From Heterostelium multicystogenum (lineage: Eukaryota; Evosea; Eumycetozoa; Acytosteliales; Acytosteliaceae), in NCBI GenBank assembly GCA_003667245.1, contig RCNN01000184.1, forward strand, positions 1 through 64,000: a stretch of 64,000 bases of DNA, read 5' to 3'. The position numbers and the translations under genes are program-made. The notes under the pieces were generated by a model that did no database searches, was not told the origin of the DNA, and was given only the letters and a program-made list of their open reading frames with translations. Numbering within the stretch: the first letter of the stretch is position 1; every line of letters starts with the position of its first letter. Shown here piece after piece: positions 36,497 to 47,194 of this stretch.

Positions 36497-37664
36497 CTTT
36501 ATTTACTTTACTATACTATACTTTACTATACTGCTGATCCTCTTTTTCTTTCTTTACAACAAACAAACTTCACCTTCTCTTTGCTTTATTTATAAACACT
36601 ACTAAATTATATTATATATATACAACAAAATGATAAACACAATAAGCAAAGCTGAAACAAAAAACAAAATATAAACTAGTTAACCACGAATCTATGAGGA
36701 TGAGTCGAACACTAAATGCAGTCTATAAAACTAACCAACCAACTAACTGTGCACTATAAAGCTTACAACTAGACTCCTACTAAATAATATTATTAAGTGT
36801 TATTATTATCAATATAAATAATAATAATAACACAATAAAAATAGATATAGATATAGATATTATTAATTATACAATTAAATAACTATATTTTTTATTATTG
36901 ACAATTTAAGATGGGTATTAGAAGAGTTTGCACTTATTTGTTAAAAAGGTTTTAAAAACAATGATTTTTTTAAATTTTCACCATCATCATCAGAATCCAA
37001 CCTACTGGATTGTTCCGAACAATGGACAAAAAAGGATTTTCCATATATGTCTATTACTATTCTATTTCCTTTGAATATTGTTATTTTATTTGATCAAAAT
37101 GAAAGTAAAATTGCAACAACCATCCTACATTTAAGTTTTTTGATCATTTTTTACAATATCCAATGGGTGCCTTTAAACAGTAGACTTCATTCATAGTTTC
37201 AGTTTCAACATCAATAACATTTAATAAGAAACTAAGATTGCATTTTAGTGAATGTATAATTAGATATTATAATAATTGTATAAGTAATAAATAAAATAAA
37301 ATATATTATTATTTAAAATCTATTTTCGCAAGTTTATTGTAAACTTTTACAGATTAATCCTTATACTGGTAGTATGAACTATCACTATCATTATTATTAT
37401 TATTTTTATTGAAATATTATTATTATTATTTGAATGAATTCATTATAATATAGAATCATTGATTGGTTAATTTGTAAGTTTTTATCAATATATCTGTTAG
37501 ATGTTCAAACAATCATAATATCTAACGATATATATTTATTGGTTCTTAGACTTCAAATTTCATCTTTCTTCTCTGCGTTCTTCATCGTTAGTCAAGGTAG
37601 ACATTCAATTCCACATTTAAGATTGTAACTATTATTATACCGTATTAGTTTATTGGGAAATTAC
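36497..37664. other. Intergenic region 5' of atg16
   Basis: A+T-rich with GATATA repeats near 36841-36858 and several ATT runs. No gene is supported. It is the divergent or upstream region of atg16 and the 3' flank of the small secreted gene at 37665. Confidence 0.5.
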
Positions 37665-37802
37665 TTAAATGATCTGAGCATCTATTACCTTAGCATTCAG
37701 TTTGTCAGCAATGGCCTGAATTTCTTCTTGGTGGGCGATTGCTACATTTAAACACACAATTAGTAGAGAGAGAGAAACTACCAATAAGTTAAGTAATCGC
37801 AT
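37665..37802 (-). CDS. Very small secreted peptide, about 45 residues
   Basis: ATG at 37802 opens MRLLNLLVVSLSLLIVCLNV followed by AIAHQEEIQAIADKLNAKVI and DAQII, then TAA at 37665. The first 22 residues are a textbook signal peptide with an AIA cleavage context. The mature part is a short amphipathic helix without cysteines. AAG/GTAATA after NAK could be a splice donor, giving a slightly different C-terminus. The function is unknown; it sits next to another small secreted gene. Confidence 0.5.
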   Translation of the reverse strand: MRLLNLLVVSLSLLIVCLNVAIAHQEEIQAIADKLNAKVIDAQII

Positions 37803-38512
37803 TATATATTATATTTTCTCTATTAAAATACTAGTAAGTAATAGTAATTATAATTATAAATGATTTGATTTTATGTTTATGAATAATAATGATGAAATTA
37901 TTACCAAGGGTGGTGTATTGGAGATTTTATCATTTTATTGTATCTATTCATTCTTGTATTTCATTAACCAATTATCCAGTGAAAGGTATCTAATGAGTTC
38001 AGGTTTACTATAACCCCCTTAAATTGAAATATATAATTAATTAATAAACTATTCTTCTTTCTTTAGTAAGTTACTATCTTCGAATTTTTTTGGGTGTTCA
38101 AATAATTATTTATCTATTATACGTATACGACCAGTTTTTAACCTTTTGTAATCAATTATTGATAATCAATAATGTATATTAAATCGTTGGTGAGGTTGTA
38201 ACAATTGTTTTGAAGTATAATATTAGGATCTGTATTATTTTAATATAAATTATTCCATCCTTGGACGTTGGTTGATGATGGGTTTTTCGATATCTCATTT
38301 AGGTGAATTTGATCTTAGATAGCATTTACTACAATAACGTATTCTATTGGTGAAAGACCAGATTAGTTTATACCTGTCTTTAATATCAAGATAACAATGG
38401 AGAATAATGAAGACTATAAATACTCTGTTTTTAGATAAAACATCTTTCTTTGTTCTGAAGAACTCAATTATTAATTGTTATTTAATTTAATTTATTTTTA
38501 TTATCTTTAATA
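37803..38512. other. Divergent intergenic region between two small secreted-peptide genes
   Basis: 710 bp of A+T-rich DNA shared by the two divergent small secreted genes. No RNA gene is recognised. Confidence 0.5.
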
Positions 38513-38866
38513 ATGAACATAAAGATTTTGGGATATTTCTTGGTACTTTGTATGCTTGCTCACTTGGCTATGTCATGTGATACTGCTTGTTCCGCAGTAA
38601 GTGACAGAAATGGAAGATGCTATTACTCCTGTGGTAAACCATGTAGTATGAGTGAGAATCATCACAGAAACATGTTCTTAGATGGTCTTAGTCAACGTGG
38701 ATACGATTGTAAGTTTCTTTCCTAAAGTTTCAATTTCAATTTGACTAACATCTTTTTCATAAACTTCACAGGCAGAGCTGAAGGATATAATTCACTTTCA
38801 TGTCAAAAGACCCCAGAGTTTGGAGGTTGCTATGGACACAAGTGGACATGTGGTCGTAACTGTTAG
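38513..38866 (+). CDS. Secreted cysteine-rich protein, 96 residues, ten cysteines
   Basis: Two exons: 38513-38708 and 38772-38866 (GTAAGT..CACAG intron). No frameshift is needed. The signal peptide is MNIKILGYFLVLCMLAHLAM, with cleavage probably after residue 21. The mature domain of about 75 residues has ten cysteines: CDTAC, GRCYYSCGKPC, YDC across the intron, LSC, GGC, WTC and RNC at the very end, enough for five disulfides. I do not recognise the family. Compact size, secretion and all-paired cysteines suggest a stable extracellular peptide; its role is not known. Confidence 0.75.
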
Positions 38867-38995
38867 ATACCACACACTAGTTAATTTGGATAACCAATTT
38901 CTCCATTTCCATTTATCTGATATTATCCAAATGATATTATTTACTATCTTTTTAAATAGATTAAACAATTAATTAAGAAATAAATATTATATTCA

Positions 38996-39020
38996 AGGTG
39001 TCCAAAGGTTAATGACACCT
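38996..39020. repeat. Perfect 7-bp inverted repeat downstream of the secreted Cys-rich gene
   Basis: AGGTGTC and GACACCT are separated by 11 bases, 130 bp after the stop codon. It could form a small hairpin in the 3' UTR or be a dyad protein-binding site. Confidence 0.5.
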
Positions 39021-39434
39021 AAATGGAACAAAATCTATAAATATAGATATCTATTTCATTTTGAGAATGGGTATGTGTTCATTTGGTAGTGATGGTGCTT
39101 GGAATGAAAACCTATTCAAGAAAACGAAAAACATATTAATAAATAGTCCCCCACACATTACAACCCAAATATTATTATTATTACTATTGGTATTACAAAT
39201 AAAAAAAAAAAGTTAGAAAAAACAATAAATCTGAGATTGAATATCAACAAGTCACATTACTACTACCTTTCTTGGTTGTTGTTATTATTGTTTCTATTTA
39301 TTGTTGCTTGTCTAATAATAATAATAGTAAAGGAAGAGAACTAGTTACATTTGATAGATAGATCTTACTCTAGAGTGTTAGTTTTAGTAAGCTTTTTGAA
39401 GTTGTCTGTAGTTATCTATCTATATGTTTGTGTA

Positions 39435-40877
39435 ATGATGATCAAACAAAGAAGAGCATCGAAATCACGTGCAATTAAAGGCATTGGAAACTTACTATAA
39501 TAGTTGATGGTGGCGGGCGTTGTCAATGTGGAAATACCAATGGCAATAGCTTGAGGTATACTACAACGTACGCAGCAGCAACAACATCAATCTTTGATTG
39601 ATGGAGAAGGCATATACGATGGTTTGAATAGTCTGTTTGATATATCAAATGGATTCTCATAGAACATCACCACTACAACAAGCATCCTGCTGTAGCTACT
39701 CGTCCAGCAATTAGCAATGTCAAAAAGAAATGTTACCTATTGTGAAATCAACTGTGCTTGGTATACAAACTAATAGCAGAGTCCTACAGTTATAGTAGAG
39801 CAGTTCAGAGAGAAATATTCGTGCCAACAGAGATTATCATGTCGAAAGGAAAGGGCAATGGCGTCAAGGTTCTCGAGGATGTAGAGCCTGGTGTTCTGGT
39901 TGTCGAATATAAAGGTGAGCTCATAGGCAAACAAGAAGCAGAGAGGAGAGAAAAACTATATGCACGCAACAGTACAACACTTAGAATGGACTGTTATTTA
40001 TTCTTTTTTTGAACACAAAGGAAAAGTTATGTGGTATGTTGCACAACATAACAAACATGTAGAATTCTATGTTTGGATATTCAACTCACTAATTACTTCA
40101 TTTAAAGTGTCGATCCAACAATACCATCGAGTGGTTTGGGTCATGGTCGATATATTAACCACAAGGTAGACGGTAATCTAGATCCAATAAAGATACAGGT
40201 GGATGGTGTACCCAAGATAGTTTTTGATATCGAACCGCCCAATAAAGAAAGGAGAAGAGTTGTTCTTTGACTATGGAGATCGCTCCAGTACTTCTCTGAC
40301 GTATTTCCCATGGTTAAGATATGACTATAAGCCAATATCGACGATGAGGATGATGGAGAAGAGGAGGCCGAAACCAAGGATGATGAACAGGTTGTAGCAA
40401 CTACCAAACTAACAACACCATCACAGCAACCAAAGTAGATAGACCGCCACTCAAATTAATATTGAAGCGCAAAGATTTAAATACCACAATAATAGTTTCT
40501 TGCTCTACCAAAGTAGAAACAGCCAGTAACCAGAAGACAAAAGTGTATCTGAAAATGAATGTACAGAGAAAGGAAAAGATAGTCTAGATAACAGTGTAAA
40601 TAGTTGTAGCCTGGACACAATGATTTAAAAGTTATTATGGGAACCTCTAATTTTGACTCATTCTGATGGAAATGAATCACCTGGAGAGATGAGTGATCTA
40701 GACTTGGGATCTATAGGCTATGATGATACAACACAGTATGATATGAATAGCGACAAGTGGAGAACCAATATTTATGAACTAAATTTACCAAGCGGACTTG
40801 GTATTGAAGGTTCCTGTGGTGACCTCACCTCCACCGATGAAACAACTGTCCAACTTCAACATCAACTTCAACTTTAA
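39435..40877 (+). CDS. SET-domain protein, KMT5A/SET8-like histone H4K20 methyltransferase (multiply frameshifted)
   Basis: The SET core matches SET8. MSKGKGNGVKVLEDVEPGV and LVVEYKGELIGKQEAERREK lead to LYARNSTTL..CYLFFFEHKGK. After an intron (about 40030-40108) come CVDPTIPSS, then GLGHGRYINHKVDGNL (the NH cofactor motif), IQVDGVPKIVF, KKGEELFFDYGDRSS and SLTYFPWL. Animal SET8 has RLINHS, DIDGVPHLI, GEELLYDYGDRS and HPWLKH at the same places. The N-terminal part (MMIKQRRASKSRAIKG) and the acidic or polar C-tail are read through many frame breaks, so ends are approximate. Start at 39435 is inferred. By family it monomethylates H4 Lys20 on chromatin. Confidence 0.72.
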
Positions 40878-41154
40878 CTTTTTCACAACATCAAGAGGAT
40901 TAAACTAAAATACAAAGAGAAACAAGACGACTAGGCTAGCCACCACCACCAAGCAACACATTGTACACAAATATAACACATCTATCAAGAACTTCATATT
41001 GCTTGTTATAGTATATAAGAATATGATTATAAAGATAAATTTTGGTGTAGAAGTCTTTCTAAAAATACTATTACGCTATCCAACTAGTGTAACACTGTTA
41101 TTATCTTAAAATTTTATTTAGTTTGAGTTTCATTTGTGCCGATGGTGATTATGA

Positions 41155-42824
41155 TTAATAAAATACCAATGATGATGAACATCCTGTTCTCTTTGCTTGA
41201 TCCTCTTGGAATATTGGCTCCCATGAGTCGGACTCAACGGAATAGAAATAGTTGTAGGTCAATCCCTGTAGTAAATAAATACTCGATTTTCCGTTGGGTT
41301 CTTTGTAGTAAAGGAGACGATTATCTGTGCTTTGGTGGGGATTGGAAGTAAGCTTTTTGAAATCACCGGTGTTGATGTTGAATACAAATGAATTTAGGTG
41401 ATGAAAGGATATATACATTGCCATTGCCATCGGTGCACATCGAGCATCTATAACGAATGTAGGGAGATAGGTCAAAAGGCAAAGTCAAAACTGCTTTGGT
41501 AACCGGGTCGAACTTTATAATCTTGTTCGCTACGGTCTTCACAGCATACAGTTGACCTTTGTAGAAAAAGGACATTTCCATAGAACTTATATTCTTTAGT
41601 ACTGTAATATCGCTCGAAAAGCCTTGAGCCAATGTTGTATCGGTAGACTATGGTATCATCGCGATCATCTCCGTCCAGGATATAGATAAAGTCACCGCCG
41701 TCATAGGCAACCGAAACAAATCGGCATGGATATACCCTTTCATCTCCTCCTCGATATCAATGGATCTGGTTGCAATAGAGAATCTCTGATAGATTTTTGA
41801 TTTGATGAATCCACCGCCGAAACTGTAAATGTACTCTCCGACTGTAATGGTCGAATTGTAGTACCAGCATGCGTTCAACTCTAAATCCAAACTCTCCACC
41901 CTATAACCATCCTCTTCATCGTCATATTCGCTTTGGACACTACTCGGGAGTGATATCAAAGTAGCTTTCCTATTGTCGTCGGTGGTGAATATATAGGTGG
42001 TCTTTGTTTGCTCTTTGTATTTGGTGGATAGTTTAAATGCATGCTTGATATCTTTCCTGATGGTACTTAGCAACTTGCTATCGACATTCAATACACAGAG
42101 ATATTTGTGCTCCAAATCCATTTCACTGATACTATCACTCTTGCTTTCGATATTTGCTGCTAGACGCTGACTGTTGTACTTGATCAAAGTTTGTAGCAAT
42201 GCACTATTATTATTATTATTGGCATCATTCTTTAGCTCGACTACATCGACGTGGAAAATGGAGTTGATGTTACTGTTAATGAACTCATCCAATCCATTTG
42301 ATTGCTGGATCGAATGGATAATTGTAGACATATTGTATTTCTCTGATTCATCGTCGTATTGATGTTCATTCGTATTATTATTCTCTACCGCTCCTCAGTA
42401 AAACTAGTATCGATGTTACGCAGAATCTGATTGAGAGACTTCATGCGATTGATGTCTTCTCTATCAACTGCTCGAGCTGGTCTTTGTTTTTGGCAACCAA
42501 TTTCTTTAGACGATGCTCCTCTACAATCAGGTAATCGTGTAGCAGCTTGAATTGCTCCGAAACACCATGCTCAGTCAGCTCCAGCTGCGAGTAGACCGAT
42601 GTCTTTGCTCTGACACTCGACCATATCGACTCTATATTCTTCTTGATGGCATCAATACCAAATGTTTGACTACTATTAAATCTAATATTATTAACATTTT
42701 CCAAGTCATGTTTTGCCTGTGAGTGTTGAATGATACACTGTGAACACAATGGTAAATTGCAATTCAAACATATAAACTCTAATGTTTTAAAGTGATCAAT
42801 ACAGAGATTACTATTTATTGTCAT
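41155..42824 (-). CDS. B-box zinc-finger / kelch-like repeat protein, copy 1
   Basis: The start is MTINSNLCIDHFKTLEFICL at 42824. The B-box pattern is C..H..C..C..C..C..H..H (LCIDH, FICLNCNLPLCSQCIIQH). A coiled-coil region with LHDYLIVEEHRLKKLVAKNK follows, a frame break near 42430, then STIIHSIQQSNGLDEFINS and a kelch-like C-terminal propeller (VGEYIYSFGGGFIKSK, GNVYILSS, SIYLLQGLTYNYFYSVES). Stop at 41155. Further frame breaks lie near 41650 and 41420. This is a multi-copy dictyostelid family of unknown function, related in layout to TRIM-like proteins but without a RING. A paralogue lies at 51450-53144 in the opposite orientation. Confidence 0.75.
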
Positions 42825-43057
42825 TCTTTGAGATTAAATGATAAATATTATCAATCACATGTCTCAAATGATATTTCATTATCCAGACTTTTGTTCACAA
42901 CTTGTAAATTTAATTTCATTTCCAGCTGATTATGAAATTATTATAAAATAAAATATCTGATCATTAGATCTGGTAATGGGGGTGAAAGAAACCACTTTCA
43001 ATTGAACCTACTGCAACAGAAACGATTCGACTTTTGTAAAGATAAGGATTGATAACG

Positions 43058-43635
43058 ATGATCAACACTTCTGAAGACAGTGGAACAATTCTATACGAGA
43101 GTGAGAGATTGGTATTTAAAGAGCTAAAGGTTGGTCTTGATGATCAGTTTGTTATTGATTTATTCAATGATCCACTGTGTTTGCGATTCATTGGCTTCAA
43201 AACACTGACAAGTATAGAAAGAGCTCAGAACTATATTAAGAACTCTGTCAATAAATCATTCAAAGACAATGGTTTCTCAATGTTGAAAGTATGCGAAAAG
43301 GAAGCACCTGATACACCAATAGGAGTATGTGGATTTGTTGCTAGACGCCAAGAGCATGCAGAAGACGTCAATCTTGGTTATGCTTTTCTAGAGAATGCAA
43401 GAGGAAAGGATATGCACTGGAATCGGCGATTGCTTCGATCAAACACGTCGCAAACAAGCTCAATGTAAAAAGAATAGGTGCAAGTGTTGACTATGACAAT
43501 ACGAGATCTCGTGATATTCTCACCAAACTTGGATTCCAATTCCTGCATCAAATTAAAATTGATGCATATGATTCACCATTAGACATATTCACACTGGAAG
43601 TAGAGAAACTAAACGTCAATGTACTTCAAAAATAA
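43058..43635 (+). CDS. GNAT-family N-acetyltransferase, RimJ/RimL-like
   Basis: ATG 43058 (MINTSEDSGTILYESERLVF). The RimJ/RimL N-terminal signature ..SERLVFKEL..D is followed by FNDPLCLRFIG and PIGVCGFVARR. The acetyl-CoA loop RGKGYALESA is readable after correcting one indel in AAAGG near 43407. NKLNVKRIGASVDYDNTRSR and LTKLGFQFLHQIK are typical motif-B sequences. The stop at 43635 gives about 192 residues, normal for the family. It transfers acetyl from acetyl-CoA to an N-terminal amine or small molecule; the substrate is unknown. It is divergent from B-box copy 1 (233 bp) and convergent with eEF1-gamma (114 bp). Confidence 0.82.
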
Positions 43636-43749
43636 AAGATCGATTCTTTCTTATATATAACAAGGATTTGACTTTTAAAAAAAGTTTATATACATTTTAT
43701 TGATATAAATAATGATTTTTTATTTATATTTGAACGTTGGGTAGATGGT

Positions 43750-44980
43750 TTACTTGTAGAGCTTACCTTGGATGAACTTTCTACCACCGAGGGCACCGTC
43801 CAAGCGAAGTAATCTTCGATCAAGGTCTTGGTCTCTGGGTTGGAAACATCGAGCTTCTTCCAATCGTAGACAGTTGAGTCGTCGCACTCCAAAAGATCTC
43901 CTGGGAGTTCTTGACCACGGAAGATCCAGACACCAGTGACTTCTTGGTTTTCGATCTTACCATCGACTTCAGTACCAGTGATGATGGTTGAAGAGAAGGC
44001 GTACTTGTGGAGGGTCTCCAAACGTTGGAACATACCACCGATCAAGTTGGAAGTCATGAATTGAGCACCCAATTCGTTGTTGTATTTGTAGGTTGAGAAG
44101 TAGACAGAGAAACCGGTTGGTCGAAGTTTTGCCAGAACCATGGGAGGGCAACAGAACGGGTATCATTGTTAGAGTACATTCTCTTCCATTCCTCCAAGTT
44201 GAAGGTTGATGGTGGGAGCAATGAGAGTGGGTGAGCCTTCTTTGGCTTCTCTTCTTCTTCGACATCAGCAGCTGGGGCTGGGGCTGGCTTCTCTTCCTTC
44301 TTTGGAGCTGGCTTCTCTTCCTTTGGCTTCTTCTCTTCCTTCTTTGGCTCCATCATGGTGGTGGCGAGGACAACTTCACCCAAGACAGACTTGAAGTTTG
44401 GTTGGTTAACACAGGTGATGAACCAACGGTTGACATTTGGGAAAGCTGAACGGAAGGATGGGTCGAAGACCATGGTGTAGAATGACTTCAATGAGCAGGT
44501 GAGGACGATATCAGCCAAAGTGACACGTGGACCAACCAAGAAAGATCTGGATTGGAGGTGGGTGTTCAAGGTGGTCAAGGTCTTCTTGATGTTATCCTTG
44601 GACTTTTGGGTATCCTTGGCGTTGAATGGAACGAATCCCATGATTGGGTACAACCAGGCGACGGCACAGGACTCAATTTCGTTGGTGGCGAATCTAACCA
44701 GGAGTCAATGACTGAGGCTTCGTAGGCATCAGCACGTAGATCTTGCTACCAGCAGCACGAGCGACGAAACGAGCAATGGAGTTTGACTCGAACAATGGAC
44801 CTTGTGGGGTCATGGCAGCTGGGACCTTACCGAATGGGTTGCCTTCAATAATTCAGCTGGCTTGTTGGCTAGGTTGAATTCGAAAGCTGGGACATCGATG
44901 TTGACACCGGTGTACTTGGCAGCAATCAAAGCCTTTTGGGCACGTGGGTTTTGTGGGTAGGTGTAGATAGTGGTAGACAT
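43750..44980 (-). CDS. eef1g: Translation elongation factor 1-gamma (eEF1B gamma)
   Basis: Structural subunit of the eEF1B complex that recharges eEF1A with GTP. ATG 44980 opens MSTTIYTYPQNPRAQKALIA. A GST-like N-terminal domain follows (TPQGPLFESNSIARFVA, SFLVGPRVTLADIVLTC, FPNVNRWFITCVNQPNFKS). A Lys/Pro/Glu-rich linker (KKEEKPAPAPAADVEEEEKP) leads to the EF1G domain (LPPSTFNLEEWKRMYSNND, GQELPGDLLECDDSTVYDWK). It ends DGALGGRKFIQGKLYK after an indel near 43800. Other frame breaks lie near 44845, 44700 and 44110. Coding sequence is G+C-richer and more codon-biased than its neighbours, as expected for a highly expressed gene. Confidence 0.93.
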
Positions 44981-45471
44981 TCTAATATTATTTACCAACG
45001 TTGGTGAGTTGAAACAAAGATTGCAAGAACTAAAAAAATTGGTTTTGTATCGTAAAAAAAAAAATTCAAAAATAAAATTAAATCGTAAATAAAAAATAAT
45101 AATAATAATTTAGCTAACTTTTTAAAAAAAGTGTTGGAAATTGAATGATGGAAGGACGTGTGATGTTGAAATCTTTATATGCATCAACGTTACACGTCTC
45201 CTACCACTCATATGCAATTATGAGAATAATAAAAGATATATATATGGAAATAAAAGGTTGAGAATAGTCTAGACTACAACCAATGATGAAGTTGTCGGGA
45301 TTTGAATTAGGAATGATGTTGTTTGTTTGTACCTCGCATTGTTTCTTTAAGAAATTGATAAAGTATATCATAGTTTACATTAACATGATATAGGCTTTTA
45401 ATGATTTTGAATTTGGAGGGGATAGGATTTAAAATTGTTATGCTATTTAACTATATGTGTTGCTGAGGTGT
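44981..45471. other. Upstream region of eEF1-gamma containing a strong hairpin
   Basis: About 490 bp between eEF1-gamma (start) and atg12 (stop), both minus-strand. It holds the 16-bp hairpin at 45154-45199 and a perfect 12-bp palindrome TAGTCTAGACTA at 45265-45276. No protein-coding gene is supported. Confidence 0.6.
45154..45199. repeat. 16-bp imperfect inverted repeat (hairpin) upstream of eEF1-gamma
   Basis: The arms GACGTGTGATGTTGA (45155-45169) and TCAACGTTACACGTC (45184-45198) pair over 15 bases, with only G-U wobbles where they deviate. One more wobble extends the stem to 16. The loop is 14 bases. It lies 174-219 bp upstream of the eEF1-gamma ATG. It could be a small structured RNA, a folded leader, or a dyad promoter element. 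Confidence 0.7.
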
Positions 45472-46092
45472 TTATCCCCAAGCTGGAGCATTTGAATAAT
45501 TTATAACTAATTGATCATTATAACTAAAACACTATAAGTATAAAGATGATTCGAGTGCTTGTTAGTCGAAACTGTATAGTTGTCATCTAATATCGAGAAG
45601 TTTAATAGTTACTTTAAATAGTTTCTCCTAGACATTCATCGGGTGAAGGTTGAAATATTTGATTTACAAATAGAAACTATGATTGAGAAGAGTTTGTTAG
45701 TTTATCACAGTTGAATGGCTAATCGTCCGTCAGTGAATCACTCATACCAATGGTTCATTTGGTTTCATTTTCAATTGTTTTCTAAGATTATCTATGACAG
45801 CTTGGAAGTTAAGACTAGATTGAAGTTTAAATTTCTTTTGTTTTAACGCTGGTGCACTACCTGCATTCTTAAAATATATAATAACTATATTGGTACAATA
45901 AAATATCATAGTTTAGCATTCATTTTCAAAGTCACGTTGATAAGTAGAAGTAGTGATAATACCTGAGTCTTTTACTGTTGTTGTCGATGATGATGATGTT
46001 GTTGTGGATGGTGATGTAGGTGATGTAGGTTGTTGTGTCTGTTGTTGTTGTTGTTGTTGATCAGCAACATCTTCTTCGATTGTATCTGACAT
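45472..46092 (-). CDS. atg12: Ubiquitin-like autophagy protein Atg12
   Basis: Ubiquitin-fold modifier conjugated through its C-terminal Gly to Atg5, forming the E3-like complex with Atg16. All exons are short. Exon 1 starts at 46092 with MSDTIEEDVADQQQQQQQTQ followed by a Ser/Thr-rich linker, and ends VKDSG. Intron 1 ends AATGCAG. Exon 2 reads SAPALKQKKFKLQSSLNFQA and VIDNLRKQLKMKPNEPLV. Exon 3 reads FLFVNQIFQPSPDECLGETI, the Atg12 motif FVN..F.PSPDE. The last exon reads YNDQLVINYSNAPAWG and stops at 45472. The C-terminal AWG is the diagnostic Atg12 conjugation end. One small indel probably lies at the exon 3 end (about 45618). Atg16 lies about 9 kb away. Confidence 0.85.
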
Positions 46093-47194
46093 TACTACTA
46101 TATTCTTTCTGTTGCAGCTTTATCCTCAACTATATATATTTACAATGATGCTAATTTGATATCGCAACAATTAAGTAGTATTCAATGTTCAATTAGACTA
46201 GTTTATAAATTAAATAAAATTATGCCTTAACTGTACACGCTATTTAATTTACAACAATAATAAACAATGGGATGTAATTTGAAAATCTTTTAAAAACCAA
46301 AGCAAACTAAAATATTAATTAATTTTATGACAATTTATTAATAACAATTATTATTATTATTGTTAAAAAAGTGTAAAGTAGCTTACACTACTTCTACTAT
46401 ACTCAAATTAGATTAGTATTAGTTTAAAAATTAATATTAAATTGTTTTAGATATCATCTAAACTAAAGTCAAAACAAAAAACATCAAAACCCTGGTTATA
46501 TTTATTTATACAAATATTTGTTCAATTGAGGGACCGGTATTGATTAATATTATGTTGATAAGAATACCAACATTAACTCATGTTTATTCTTTATCAATAG
46601 ATAATTCATGAATAGATAAAATAATTTTGATAAGATATACTAAAAGAATGTTTGAGTTGATTTTAAAAACCATATATGAACCAATTTAAGAGTATGGAGT
46701 GTAGGAGCAGTGGACATTAATATTGAACATATAGATACAAAAATCACCATCCATTGTATATTAAATAAACAGTGTATATAAAATAATATTAAGAGATATT
46801 TAGATAAATTAATTAATTTAACACATTTTGTTTTTGTTGTTGATTTCTACAATTTTTCATATTGAAATTCAATTTAAATACAATTAAATTTATTCTCTCC
46901 CACTAATCTTATTTTTATATAGAGATAGACAAAAAATTAAATAAATATTTATATAATTATATAATCTTAAAATAAATATTAATAATAAAAAACTATCAAG
47001 GTTCACCATCTTAAAATAGTTGTTAGATTTTTATTGTCATTGGGATTTTTTTCATTTTCATTTTTATAAAAATTTGAACATTACAGAAGCAATTGTTTTG
47101 CAGATTGCTTATAATAAAACTTTACACCATATCCATAGAGGATAGATAGATAGATAGAAGATAGATAAATATAACTGTAGATAATAGTTGTAGA
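46093..47194. other. Divergent intergenic region between atg12 and the double-SIS protein
   Basis: 1.1 kb of very A+T-rich DNA with no supported gene. It ends in a sense-oriented (GATA)n tract next to the double-SIS start. Confidence 0.55.
47141..47158 (+). repeat. (GATA)n tract in the leader of the double-SIS gene
   Basis: GATAGATAGATAGATAGA lies 37-54 bp upstream of ATG 47195, on the sense strand, followed by imperfect copies. It is read directly from the sequence. Confidence 0.8.

Noticed and set aside
36690..36720. tRNA-like string GAGTCGAACACTAAATG
   Set aside because: It cannot be folded with a matching acceptor stem and D/anticodon arms in the flanking sequence.
44206..44449. Trp/Leu-rich plus-strand frames opposite eEF1-gamma
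   Set aside because: They are shadows of the Lys/Pro/Glu-rich linker of eEF1-gamma and have no independent signal.
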